This document shows, piece after piece, positions 35,512 to 44,587 of a stretch of DNA of 64,000 bases; the stretch's first letter is position 1, and each line of letters begins with the position of its first letter. The DNA lies in contig JALNZU010000003.1 of NCBI GenBank assembly GCA_023229245.1, forward strand, positions 62,001 to 126,000, read 5' to 3'. The position numbers and the translations under genes were made by a program. The notes below the pieces were generated by a model. That model ran no database searches. It was not told where the DNA came from and was given only the letters and a program-made list of their open reading frames with translations. The stretch comes from Bacteroidales bacterium (GTDB lineage: Bacteria > Bacteroidota > Bacteroidia > Bacteroidales > F082).

Positions 35512-37268
35512 GGGAGAGATATTTTACGTATCTCAAGCTGTAATTCAGCAAGTTGCTGAGGTGCGATAGCTGAAGGTGAGTCGATCATTACATCACGTCC
35601 GGAATTATTTTTCGGGAATGCAATAAAATCACGTATAGAATCAAATCCTGCGAGCAAAGCCGTCAGTCTGTCGAACCCAAGTGCAATACCTCCATGAGGT
35701 GGTGCTCCATATTCAAAAGCATTCATCAAAAAACCAAACTGTTGCTGAGCTTCTTCATCGGTAAAGCCTAACAATTCAAACATTTTCTTTTGCAATTGCC
35801 TATTATGGATACGTATTGAACCCCCACCTATTTCTACCCCATTGATCACCATATCATACGCATTAGCTCTTACTTCAGCCGGATTGGTATCCAGCATGGG
35901 TATATCCTTTTGGTTTGGAGAGGTAAACGGATGATGCATGGCATAAAATCGTTGGGTTTCTTCATCCCATTCTAATAAAGGAAAATCCGTGACCCACAAA
36001 GGTTTAAAGTGGTTTGGGTCACGCAATCCCAGCAAGTTACCCATCTCAAGGCGTAATTCATTCAGTTGCTTAAGTGTGGTATGAGTCGCACCCGAAAGGA
36101 TCAGCAACAGATCGCCAGGTTTGGCATCACAACGCTCCACCCATTGTTGCAGATCATGCTGACTAAAAAATTTATCTGCTGATGATTTTAAGCTTCCGTC
36201 TTCATTATACCGCACATAAAAAAGGCCTTTAGCTCCTATCTGCGGTCGTTTCACAAAATCTGTCAACGCGTCTATTTGTTTACGGCTAAATGAGGCGCAT
36301 CCGCTTGCATTGATACCTACAACCAACTCGGCACCATCGAACACGCCAAACCCTTTCCCTTGTGCCAGATCAGTCAGTTCGACAAAAGACATTCCAAAAC
36401 GAAGATCAGGCTTATCAGTACCATACAAACGCATGGCAGCAGCATAATCCATATGTATAAAAGGCTCTATATCAATACCTTTTACCTTCTTAAAAAGAAA
36501 GCGTACCATTCCTTCAAATGTATTCAGTATCTCGTCTTGTTCAACAAAAGCCATCTCGCAATCTATCTGAGTAAATTCCGGTTGTCGGTCGGCGCGCAGG
36601 TCTTCGTCTCTGAAACAACGTACTATCTGAAAATATCGGTCAAATCCTGATACCATCAGCAATTGCTTGAATGTTTGAGGCGACTGTGGCAATGCATAAA
36701 ACTCACCCGGATTCATGCGGCTGGGTACCACAAAGTCGCGGGCACCTTCGGGAGTAGATTTAATCAGATAAGGGGTTTCTATCTCAATAAAACCCAACGC
36801 ATCCAGGTAAGTACGTGTTTCTAAGGCCAACTTATGCCTCAGCAAAAGATTTTCCTTTAATGGGTTGCGGCGCAAGTCAAGGTAGCGATACTTCATACGC
36901 AGCTCCTCACCCCCATCAGTCATATCTTCTATAGTAAACGGCGGTAGCTTCGATTTGTTGAGAAGCTCTATGCTGTGCGGCTCGATCTCTATATCACCTG
37001 TTGCTAATTGTGGATTTTTCGAGATGCGTTCCACCACTAAACCTTCTACCCGTATGACAAACTCACGGCCTAACTGCCTTACCTGTTCTATCAATGCAGG
37101 AGTTGTTTTCCCTTCTTCCAACATCAGTTGAGTGATTCCATATCGGTCACGAAGATCAATCCAGATCAACGAACCTTTGTCGCGTATGCGCTGTACCCAT
37201 CCGCTGAGTATCACATGACGACCTGTATCCGACAGGCGAAGTTCACCACAAGTATGCGTTCTGAACAT
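35508..37268 (-). CDS. aspS: aspartate--tRNA ligase, bacterial type
   Basis: Class II synthetase of 586 residues, charging tRNA-Asp. The OB-fold anticodon domain starts LSGWVQRIRDKGSLIWIDLR. Motif 1 region is YRYLDLRRNP, motif 2 is FRDEDLRADRQPEFTQID, and motif 3 is GIALGFDRLTALLAG. The large insertion (GAD) domain characteristic of bacterial AspRS lies between motifs 2 and 3, at about residues 290-420. Discrimination between AspRS and AspRS/AsnRS (non-discriminating) types cannot be made by eye. The stop overlaps that of comB by four bases, with no terminator between. Confidence 0.97.
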   Translation of the reverse strand: MFRTHTCGELRLSDTGRHVILSGWVQRIRDKGSLIWIDLRDRYGITQLMLEEGKTTPALIEQVRQLGREFVIRVEGLVVERISKNPQLATGDIEIEPHSIELLNKSKLPPFTIEDMTDGGEELRMKYRYLDLRRNPLKENLLLRHKLALETRTYLDALGFIEIETPYLIKSTPEGARDFVVPSRMNPGEFYALPQSPQTFKQLLMVSGFDRYFQIVRCFRDEDLRADRQPEFTQIDCEMAFVEQDEILNTFEGMVRFLFKKVKGIDIEPFIHMDYAAAMRLYGTDKPDLRFGMSFVELTDLAQGKGFGVFDGAELVVGINASGCASFSRKQIDALTDFVKRPQIGAKGLFYVRYNEDGSLKSSADKFFSQHDLQQWVERCDAKPGDLLLILSGATHTTLKQLNELRLEMGNLLGLRDPNHFKPLWVTDFPLLEWDEETQRFYAMHHPFTSPNQKDIPMLDTNPAEVRANAYDMVINGVEIGGGSIRIHNRQLQKKMFELLGFTDEEAQQQFGFLMNAFEYGAPPHGGIALGFDRLTALLAGFDSIRDFIAFPKNNSGRDVMIDSPSAIAPQQLAELQLEIRKISLP

Positions 37269-37736
37269 AAGAATTATGCTTAAAATTTCAAAAGGCGAAA
37301 TTACAAAAAAGCAGCCTCACAGTGAGAGATCAGTCTAAAGATTTGATGAACAGCAGACTGGTCAGATGAAAGTATAAGAATATCAAAACTAAGTTGGGCT
37401 TCAAAAGTTGATCTGAGTGAACGCATTGACTTCATGTACTTTTCACTATCTCTCCAACTGCATCCATTGTTAGAATCAATTATTGGGCTTGGATAAACAA
37501 TTTTATATTCTCAATAGGTGTATGATGGTGACAAGATGTATTTTTGCAGCCAAGATGGTCTTGCGTTCTCAATCATGAATTGGTAATAGCCGATCTTACA
37601 TTTTGATAATAACGTTGTTTTATGAAGTCTGATTTTGTTTTCCCTAATGGTTAAAAATATTAAAAATGAGTCAAAGAATCAATATTTTTGTATTTTGAAA
37701 GTTTATTAGTACATAACCCTAAATATTGTCAATTGT
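37269..37736. other. 468 bp intergenic region between aspS and the exported-protein cluster
   Basis: AT-rich, no plausible ORF. It separates divergent genes and so should hold promoters for both. For the plus-strand cluster there is TATTTTTG at 37683-37690, 47 bp before the lipoprotein ATG. For aspS a TAATTTCG-like box is possible but weak. Nothing else was recognised. Confidence 0.5.
37683..37690 (+). promoter_or_regulatory. -7 promoter box upstream of the exported-protein cluster
   Basis: TATTTTTG fits TAnnTTTG, 47 bp before the ATG at 37737. No TTG sits at the expected -33 spacing. Confidence 0.4.
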
Positions 37737-38402
37737 ATGAGTAACAAAAATCTAATGTATGCCCTGCCGCAGTGGTTACTGATAGTCGTCATTGCTGGCA
37801 TCACGCTTACAGGTACAACGGGCTGTAAAAGCAAAAAGAAGTTAGCCCGTGAGCAGGCTGCTGCCGAATATGCTGCCAAGGTAGATCAGGCCAAGAAAGA
37901 CCTGACTGCCATTTTGAACGATCAGTCATCCTGGAATCTTGATGAGAAAGAACAGCGCTTTAACACTATCAAGAGCTGGGGATTACAGGATGAAGAGGTT
38001 CAAAATCTGATCCCTTTAGTAGCTGACAAGCTGATGCGCGAGCGTGCTGAGGCAGCTCGTCAGGCAGAAGAAGAACGGCTGAAAAAATTAGAAGAAGAGC
38101 AACAAAAAGAACGTACAGGAAGCTATCAGGTCATAGAAAATTATTTTAAAGCTATCGCTTCCGCATCCGATCTGGCTGAGGCCAACACTATGATCAATCA
38201 AGCCTTACAACTCTTTGCCACATCCGATGTTCCAGTGCTTATCATCATCAGTCAGGACGGTGGCTTCAACGACTACGACCGGCCTACTACCATCAGGCGT
38301 TATTTAGAACAACTGAAGGATACTAAAACACACAACAAACGCATCGAGCAGGTAAAATACGATGCTTCGGGAAAAATTACTGAAATCGAACTGATTAAAT
38401 AA
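37737..38402 (+). CDS. lipoprotein of unknown function, first gene of the LRR cluster
   Basis: 221 residues, no family recognised. A hydrophobic segment (12-27) ends in lipobox TGTTGC with Cys30, so it should be a lipoprotein. Residues ~36-62 and 97-126 are highly charged, Ala/Glu/Lys-rich helices, probably coiled coil. The C-terminal ~90 residues look like a separate alpha+beta domain: helix ANTMINQALQLF (149-160), TIRRYLEQL (185-193), then strands EQVKYDASGKITEIEL. Those elements recur in the next three genes (see findings). It is 8 bp from the following gene, so co-transcription is likely. Confidence 0.7.
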   Translation: MSNKNLMYALPQWLLIVVIAGITLTGTTGCKSKKKLAREQAAAEYAAKVDQAKKDLTAILNDQSSWNLDEKEQRFNTIKSWGLQDEEVQNLIPLVADKLMRERAEAARQAEEERLKKLEEEQQKERTGSYQVIENYFKAIASASDLAEANTMINQALQLFATSDVPVLIIISQDGGFNDYDRPTTIRRYLEQLKDTKTHNKRIEQVKYDASGKITEIELIK

Positions 38403-38410
38403 TAAAGGAT

Positions 38411-38989
38411 ATGAAAAACACAATCATTCTAACACTCCTCTTCGGTCTGTTTGCTGCCTTCCCTGCTTTTGCACAAGACGATATCAGCCCGGCAAGGAAA
38501 CAAGCTATTGACAGTCTGGCTCTTGAAAAAGTACGCGACCTTAGTAAATATGTAAGTATAATTGGCAACAAATCCACACCATGGAGCGAAGCCAACAGGG
38601 TGATAGACCGAGCAGAAGAACTATTCATGCAGAACGCAGAGATAGGTGTATCCTCACTATTTAGAAATGATATCAACTACTATAAAGTCCGTCAATACTT
38701 TGAAAGGCTGATGCGTTTAAATTATGACAGGGTTGAAATAGAATGGTACAAGATTGAATATGTGAGCGACCTGCAGCGTCAGCCCGATGGAACGTACGTA
38801 GGAGTGATCACTATTTTCCAGAAATTCAGAGGCTATGATCGTGAAGGAGGATTGGTATATGAAGATACTACCAAGAAAGATATTACAGTCTATGTCAAAC
38901 GTAAAGAAACCCAGATAGGAGGCCGTCTGATCGGATTCTGGGATGTGTTGCTGGGCGATATCAGAGTGAAAGAAACACGTCAAAACTAA
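38411..38989 (+). CDS. exported protein of unknown function, second gene of the LRR cluster
   Basis: 192 residues with a clear signal peptide (cleavage expected after AFAQ, residue ~22). No lipobox. The mature protein is compact: helices to about residue 100, including ANRVIDRAEELF (61-72) and KVRQYFERL (92-100), then a sheet-like part with WYKIEYVSDL, GTYVGVITIFQKF and DITVYVKRKE. The layout resembles a small NTF2-like or cystatin-like fold, though this is a guess. The two helix motifs match those of the lipoprotein upstream. A hairpin at 39018-39049 follows the stop. Confidence 0.7.
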   Translation: MKNTIILTLLFGLFAAFPAFAQDDISPARKQAIDSLALEKVRDLSKYVSIIGNKSTPWSEANRVIDRAEELFMQNAEIGVSSLFRNDINYYKVRQYFERLMRLNYDRVEIEWYKIEYVSDLQRQPDGTYVGVITIFQKFRGYDREGGLVYEDTTKKDITVYVKRKETQIGGRLIGFWDVLLGDIRVKETRQN

Positions 38990-39017
38990 ACATACCAGCC
39001 AGTACATGACTGATCAA

Positions 39018-39049
39018 AAACCCCGCCAGAGCAATGTCCGACGGGGTTT
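39018..39049 (+). terminator. GC-rich hairpin between the second and third cluster genes
   Basis: AAACCCCG (39018-39025) pairs with CGGGGTTT (39042-39049), loop 16 bases. Only three T follow before G, so it may be an attenuator or RNA-stability element rather than a strong terminator. Confidence 0.55.
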
Positions 39050-39085
39050 GCTATTGTGTATCCACCAAAATGAACCATATAATTT

Positions 39086-39982
39086 ATGAAGCTACACGCA
39101 AGAAGTAAAGGATTTTTGGGTTACCCTCTGCACAACAGCATATTATTTGGGTTGATATCTTCATGTTTTTTATTCCTATTTCTAAGCATGGGGATACACC
39201 TGAATGCACAACCACAAATCGGAGGATTTCAGGTGGATGAAACAGAACTATATGCGATGACCAAGCAGATGAGCCAGTTTTTCAGCCGGTTCAACAACGA
39301 AGAAGACCGCTATGGGAAAAAATTACTACCCGATTCACCCGAATACCGAAATAATAATGACAGAAAACTGATGTTGCCTCATCTCTTTGACAAAGAGAAC
39401 CCCAGGACTACCAGCGCATTAAAAGATTATTTCATCGAAGATCTTACAACCAATCATGAACCGAACTTTTTGGAGTTTCTTGGTGGGAGATGGTATGCCG
39501 AAGTATCAGTTACTTTTGAGTATAAAGGGAAACAGGTAGAGTTGCTGCTATTCCTGATGATTGAAAAAGAAGGATTAGGATCAAAATGGGTGCTTAGCAA
39601 TATCTATTTTCCGGATTTTAATAAAATGTTTCCGGTAGGCGAGATAGCTGAACGGGAGAAGCATTTCTTACATCCTATGAGCCACGAATTAGACTTTATG
39701 AATATCTATAAAGCCTTTAGAAATCCCGAAGTAATTGAATACTACGCTTCAAAAAGCTTTGCGCCCGATTATCTGAGCTTGTTTTTCTTTGAGATAAAAT
39801 CGGGACGACTGAAATTTGTGAAGATCAACACCCTCAAGTTTCATATTTTTCAGATAAAAAATTGGTATTTCGAGATTTCGTGGTTCAACCGAAGCGGCCT
39901 AAACAGTGGTTGGCTCATTTCTAATCTTATGTATATCAACGAACAAGAAAAAGAACCTTTAGTAAAGTTTTATCAACCATGA
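39086..39982 (+). CDS. exported protein of unknown function, third gene of the LRR cluster
   Basis: 298 residues. The N-terminus has a basic stretch, then a hydrophobic segment at ~16-38 and HLNAQ, a plausible late signal-peptide cleavage site. The body has a helix RKLMLPHLF (93-101), ALKDYFIEDL (111-120), then LGGRWYAEVSVTFEYKGKQV, a beta-hairpin pattern like that of its neighbours. The second half (from ~200) is rich in Phe, Tyr and Ile strands. No family recognised. Its last bases overlap the start of the LRR gene by 4 (ATGA), so the two proteins are made together. Confidence 0.7.
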   Translation: MKLHARSKGFLGYPLHNSILFGLISSCFLFLFLSMGIHLNAQPQIGGFQVDETELYAMTKQMSQFFSRFNNEEDRYGKKLLPDSPEYRNNNDRKLMLPHLFDKENPRTTSALKDYFIEDLTTNHEPNFLEFLGGRWYAEVSVTFEYKGKQVELLLFLMIEKEGLGSKWVLSNIYFPDFNKMFPVGEIAEREKHFLHPMSHELDFMNIYKAFRNPEVIEYYASKSFAPDYLSLFFFEIKSGRLKFVKINTLKFHIFQIKNWYFEISWFNRSGLNSGWLISNLMYINEQEKEPLVKFYQP

Positions 39983-42645
39983 AACGGGTACAAGCCATCA
40001 TTTTTTCTTTAATACTACTGCTTGTTGTTCCCTGCTTTTCTTTGGCACAGAATCATCAGCAAGTTATCACAGCCGAAGAGATGAGCGTATATCGCGAGCA
40101 GGCCGGTCAGTTAGCCAAGTTTTTTGAAGGTACGCTCAATTTTTTAGGCGACACAGCTTCTACCGTTCAGGAAAAAGAGATCATCATCAACGAAAGCTAT
40201 GCAAAAATTTTTCTCAACGAGGAGGTACAGATAGAGGATGACCTGGACGACAGGCGTGATGTGCCTATCAACAAAGACGTAAGAGCTTATCTGAAAGATG
40301 TGGATTTTTTCTTCCATTCGGCTAGATTCCGTTTTGATCTGCAAAGCATCGAATCGTTGACAAACGACAAGGGAGAGCTATATTTCAAGCTGACCCTAAC
40401 CCGTGTTCTTGATGCCAAAACTTTGAAAGGTGAGTCGGTTTCTTCATCACGCCTACGCTATATGGAAGTAAATATTGATCCGTTCAAAAAAGACCTGCGT
40501 ATTGCCAGTTATTACACCACCCGTCTGAATGAAAAAGAAGAAAGGAGAAACTGGTGGGCAGGATTGGATGATACCTGGCGTGCATACTTCGGACAGGATA
40601 TTGTATTAGCCGACACCATTCGATTTTCGGATATAATACAGATAGTAGATGAAGGTATCGTCATTAATCGCAGGATAGCCCAAAGTCGGCGAGGCTCGTT
40701 TTTTGTGATGGGAACAGATACTTTACCAGAAGATCAACGCCATCTGTTAGCCGGTAGAGAACCCGATGAAGTGCTTGACTTAGATGAAATCGTTTATATC
40801 CATATTCCCGATACCCTTTCAGGACTGGCTGCTGAGGCCGATAACCGGTTACGTCAATTTGGGCAGATCAAAAAGATAGACATAAGCGGTCTGGCTTATT
40901 TCACTCATCTACGGCCTCTGGATCAACTCACTCAATTAGAAGAGGTGTATGCTTCATTCACACCTATAGAAGACCTTAGCCCATTACGTAATTTGAGCCA
41001 CCTACGCATATTAAATATTTCGGGCAGCAAGGTGCGTTCATTGAGTCCATTGCAATATGCCACAAACATCAAAGAGCTATATATCAATCAGACAGATATA
41101 GCCGATATTTCTACATTACAGTATTTCAATCAGCTTGAAAAGCTTTCGGCTAATCAAACTGGAATACGAAGTATTGAAGTTTTGGATGGCCTGCAATCGC
41201 TAACAGTATTACTGCTTTCAGCCACCCAGCTTTCACATCCTGAATCGTTGGCAAGCTTGTCGAACCTACGGGTGCTCGATCTAAGCGAGACATCCATTCG
41301 ACAAGCCAGGTTTCTGAAAGGACTCACAGCATTACAACAACTGCATTTAGATCATACTGATATTCAAAATATTGAAGACCTCTCTTCACTCACTTCACTC
41401 AACCAGCTTCATATCAGCAACACCAAGATAGATGATCTGTCGCCTTTACAGGGTTTGCCTGAGCTTAGACGTATTTATTGCGATAATAGTGGAGTAAGTG
41501 CGGCTATGGCAGCTGCTTTTGTACGCTCGCGCCCAGACGTATTAGTGATCTTTGACTCACAAGAATTGCTGGCATGGTGGGAAAATCTTCCCCTATACTG
41601 GCGTGCCCTGTTCAGCGAACAAACCGGTATTATCCCTAATCCGGGTACTGAAGAACTACATCAGCTGATCAACACCCCACGACTAAATCTGAGTGGTAAT
41701 AAACATCTGCAAGAGATACAGGCAATCAGCCGCATGTCGAATCTCAAAGAGCTATCAGTTAGTAATACAGGGATTAAAGACCTGAGACCATTAGTAGGAT
41801 TGAATAATTTAAGGAAACTTGATATCTCATACACCCATGTCAATAATTTAGATGCGTTAGCCGGTCTTTTCCAGTTGGAAGAACTCAATATTCAGCACAC
41901 TCAGGTGGATCAGTTAAAACCCTTGCAGCATAGTACGAATCTAAAACTCATTTTAGCCGACAACAGCCAAATCAACACTCAGACAGTTTTGGAGCTTAAA
42001 CATGAGCAACCCAATGTGTTGATAGTACATCAAACTGCAAGCCTACGTCAATGGTGGACTAATCTGCCGGATATTTGGAAGACCATGCTCAACGGAAATA
42101 TTAAAGATACTCCAGATCTTACTCCTATAGAATTGCAACAGATTGCAGACAGAAAGTCATGTGTCATCCATAATCAAACGGGGATATCCAATCTAGAACC
42201 TTTGCTGCCACTACTTTTCCTTGAGAAGCTCGAACTTACCGGAACCCGTGTCAGTGATCTCAATCCTATTTCAAACCTTCAGCATCTGAAAGAACTGATC
42301 TTGTCGGGCAACCCATTACACTCTATTCAAGCCTTAGCAAACCTGACACAGTTGGAAGTACTGGATATCGAAAGTACTCCCATTAGTGATCTCAGTCCGT
42401 TGGCAAAGCTCTCCAATCTGAAAAAGCTGAACATAAGCGGTACGCAGATACGAAACATCAAAGTACTGGCATCATTAGATCAGTTAGAAGAAGTAGCATT
42501 GTACAATAGCCGGATCAAAAATTTGCAACCACTTGAAAAACTACCAGCTCTGCGGTATCTCAAATGTTATAATACCAAAATAAGCAAAAAGAAGATGGAT
42601 AGGTTCATGCAACTCAAACCCGACACACATATACTTTATTACTAA
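39979..42645 (+). CDS. exported leucine-rich-repeat protein with three WW-module-separated LRR arrays
   Basis: 888 residues with a signal peptide (residues 1-23, ending LAQ). Residues ~30-190 form an N-terminal domain that resembles the neighbouring exported proteins. Three SDS22/InlA-like arrays of ~22-residue LRRs follow, at about 298-500, 566-661 and 726-864; a typical unit is LTSLNQLHISNTKIDDLSPL. Each array is preceded by a module starting W-W-x-x-L-x-x-x-W-R/K: WWAGLDDTWRAYF (192-204), WWENLPLYWRALF (533-545) and WWTNLPDIWKTML (692-704). Each array ends in a similar cap (CDNSGVS, ADNSQIN, CYNTKIS). No sorting signal, membrane anchor or T9SS domain is seen at the C-terminus. A protein-binding role is likely; the partner is unknown. 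Confidence 0.85.
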   Translation: MKRVQAIIFSLILLLVVPCFSLAQNHQQVITAEEMSVYREQAGQLAKFFEGTLNFLGDTASTVQEKEIIINESYAKIFLNEEVQIEDDLDDRRDVPINKDVRAYLKDVDFFFHSARFRFDLQSIESLTNDKGELYFKLTLTRVLDAKTLKGESVSSSRLRYMEVNIDPFKKDLRIASYYTTRLNEKEERRNWWAGLDDTWRAYFGQDIVLADTIRFSDIIQIVDEGIVINRRIAQSRRGSFFVMGTDTLPEDQRHLLAGREPDEVLDLDEIVYIHIPDTLSGLAAEADNRLRQFGQIKKIDISGLAYFTHLRPLDQLTQLEEVYASFTPIEDLSPLRNLSHLRILNISGSKVRSLSPLQYATNIKELYINQTDIADISTLQYFNQLEKLSANQTGIRSIEVLDGLQSLTVLLLSATQLSHPESLASLSNLRVLDLSETSIRQARFLKGLTALQQLHLDHTDIQNIEDLSSLTSLNQLHISNTKIDDLSPLQGLPELRRIYCDNSGVSAAMAAAFVRSRPDVLVIFDSQELLAWWENLPLYWRALFSEQTGIIPNPGTEELHQLINTPRLNLSGNKHLQEIQAISRMSNLKELSVSNTGIKDLRPLVGLNNLRKLDISYTHVNNLDALAGLFQLEELNIQHTQVDQLKPLQHSTNLKLILADNSQINTQTVLELKHEQPNVLIVHQTASLRQWWTNLPDIWKTMLNGNIKDTPDLTPIELQQIADRKSCVIHNQTGISNLEPLLPLLFLEKLELTGTRVSDLNPISNLQHLKELILSGNPLHSIQALANLTQLEVLDIESTPISDLSPLAKLSNLKKLNISGTQIRNIKVLASLDQLEEVALYNSRIKNLQPLEKLPALRYLKCYNTKISKKKMDRFMQLKPDTHILYY

Positions 42646-42977
42646 CCAATGGTCTTTTTCTCACTATCATTTGACTGGCAGTAACCAACGAGCTTTGCGT
42701 CGAAAATTGAAATAACAAAATACCCGAGAGGTAAGCATCCACTTACAACACCTGCCGATCAGGTTGTACTATGAGGCAGTTCCTAATACACCTTGTGTTT
42801 TGATAGCGATATCATACTGTTTCCCTCACGGCCAATGCTGTTCATTCCATCAATTTATTTGATGCAAGTTTTTATAAAAATATCCGTACTTTAGCCTTTG
42901 AAATATGACAACCTCATGTATTAAGAGCATATTCAGGTTTATAGACGAGTAAAAAACATATCAAATACTTCTATACC
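42646..42977. other. 332 bp intergenic region before the leucine-degradation operon
   Basis: No ORF. A weak -7-like TACTTTAG occurs at 42887-42894, about 85 bp before the TTG start of liuB. No terminator hairpin was found after the LRR gene. Confidence 0.45.
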
Positions 42978-44585
42978 TTGTACACATTAAAAACCAGGAT
43001 TGACACTAAATCCATTGAGTTTCAACAAAACAGAGACGCTTTTCTTCGGTTGCTTGAGACGTTCAACGAGCGCCAGCATCTATCTACCCGTGGGGGTAGT
43101 TCAGCTTCCATTATGCGTCACAAAGAGCGTAACAAGCTGCTTGCCCGCGAACGTATTGATTTGTTGGTTGATCGCAACACTCCTTTTTTAGAGCTGTCGC
43201 CTTTGGCAGCTTTTGACTTGTATGACAACGGATTCCCTTCTGCGGGTATAGTTACCGGCATAGGTGTGATCAATGGGCGTGAGACAGTGATCATAGCCAA
43301 CGATGCCACCGTGAAAGGGGGAACATATATGCAATACACCATCAAGAAGCATCTGCGGGCACAGGAGATCGCTATGGAAAATCATTTGCCGTGTGTCTAT
43401 ATTGTTGATTCGGGTGGTGCCTTCCTACCGGAGCAGGATACCGTCTTTCCCGACCGCGATCATTTTGGTCGTTTCTTTTACAATCAGGCTCGTATGTCGG
43501 CTATGGGTATTCCACAGGTAGCTATGGTGATGGGCTCATGTACAGCTGGTGGCGCTTATGTGCCGGCTATGAGTGATGAAACCATCATCGTCAGAGATCA
43601 GGGTACTATATTCTTAGGTGGACCGCCCTTAGTCAAGGCAGCAACAGGCGAAGAGATCACAGCTGAAGAATTAGGGGGTGGCGAGGTACATACCAGTATA
43701 TCGGGAGTAGCCGACCACTTAGCCGAGAACGAACGACATGCCATCACTATTTGCAGGCATATCTTTGAAAACCTTGAAAAGCCCAGGCGTCAGACCCTTG
43801 AGACCCTTACCCCTGTAGAGCCTTTATATGATCCAACCGAGCTATATGGCATAGCCCCCGTTGATCTGCGTAAATTAATTGACCCGCGCGAGATCATCAT
43901 GCGGATAGTGGATGGAAGCAGATTTCATGAGTTTAAAGCACGCTATGCCACTACATTAGTAACCGGATTTGCCCATATCATGGGGTTCCCTGTAGGCATC
44001 TTAGCAAATTTCGGAGTGTTATTCAGCGAGTCGGCACTGAAAGCCACACATTTTATACAGCTGTGTACGCAACGTAAGATACCCCTGCTTTTCTTGCAGA
44101 ACATCACCGGATTCATGGTAGGCAAAGAGTTTGAACATGGAGGTATTGCCAAAGACGGAGCCAAGATGGTGCATGCAGTTTCTAATGCCAATGTGCCCAA
44201 ATTCACAGTGATTTTTGGCGGTTCATTCGGAGCCGGCAATTACGGGATGGCAGGGCGAGCTTTTGGTCCAAGACTACTCTTCATGTGGCCTAACGCCAAA
44301 ATTTCGGTGATGGGTGGCGAGCAGGCATCTAATGTGTTGGTAACAGTAAAAGAAGATCAATATAAAGAAAAAGGGGTTGAAATGCCCGAAGAAGAGCGCA
44401 AACAGCTACGCAACACCATATTGGAAAAATACGAACGCGAAGGCTCGGCCTATTATAGCACCGCCAGATTATGGGACGATGGCATCATTGATCCGGTTGA
44501 TACCCGAAAAATGATCGCTATGGGAATAGCTGCTTCACTGAATAATCCGTTTCCCGATCAACAGTTTGGAGTTTTTAGAATGTAA
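42978..44585 (+). CDS. liuB: methylcrotonyl-CoA carboxylase, carboxyltransferase (beta) subunit
   Basis: 535 residues. Transfers carboxyl from biotin to 3-methylcrotonyl-CoA in leucine breakdown. Acyl-CoA carboxylase features are LLARERIDLLVD, YIVDSGGAFLPEQDTVFPDR and FGRFFYNQARMSAMGIPQVA, typical of MCC/geranyl-CoA type subunits, then GSCTAGGAYVPAMSDE, TIFLGGPPLVKAATGEE and MGGEQASNVL. The start is a TTG: there is no ATG in frame between an upstream stop at 42942 and the conserved N-terminus. It is 2 bp from liuC, and liuC and liuD encode the matching hydratase and biotin subunit, which makes MCC the best reading. Confidence 0.93.
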   Translation: MYTLKTRIDTKSIEFQQNRDAFLRLLETFNERQHLSTRGGSSASIMRHKERNKLLARERIDLLVDRNTPFLELSPLAAFDLYDNGFPSAGIVTGIGVINGRETVIIANDATVKGGTYMQYTIKKHLRAQEIAMENHLPCVYIVDSGGAFLPEQDTVFPDRDHFGRFFYNQARMSAMGIPQVAMVMGSCTAGGAYVPAMSDETIIVRDQGTIFLGGPPLVKAATGEEITAEELGGGEVHTSISGVADHLAENERHAITICRHIFENLEKPRRQTLETLTPVEPLYDPTELYGIAPVDLRKLIDPREIIMRIVDGSRFHEFKARYATTLVTGFAHIMGFPVGILANFGVLFSESALKATHFIQLCTQRKIPLLFLQNITGFMVGKEFEHGGIAKDGAKMVHAVSNANVPKFTVIFGGSFGAGNYGMAGRAFGPRLLFMWPNAKISVMGGEQASNVLVTVKEDQYKEKGVEMPEEERKQLRNTILEKYEREGSAYYSTARLWDDGIIDPVDTRKMIAMGIAASLNNPFPDQQFGVFRM

Positions 44586-44587
44586 CT

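Noticed and set aside
37737..42645. Reading the LRR cluster as a phage-defence or toxin system
   Set aside because: All four proteins carry signal peptides or a lipobox, and no nuclease, ATPase, NTPase or toxin motif is visible, so nothing supports a cytoplasmic defence role.
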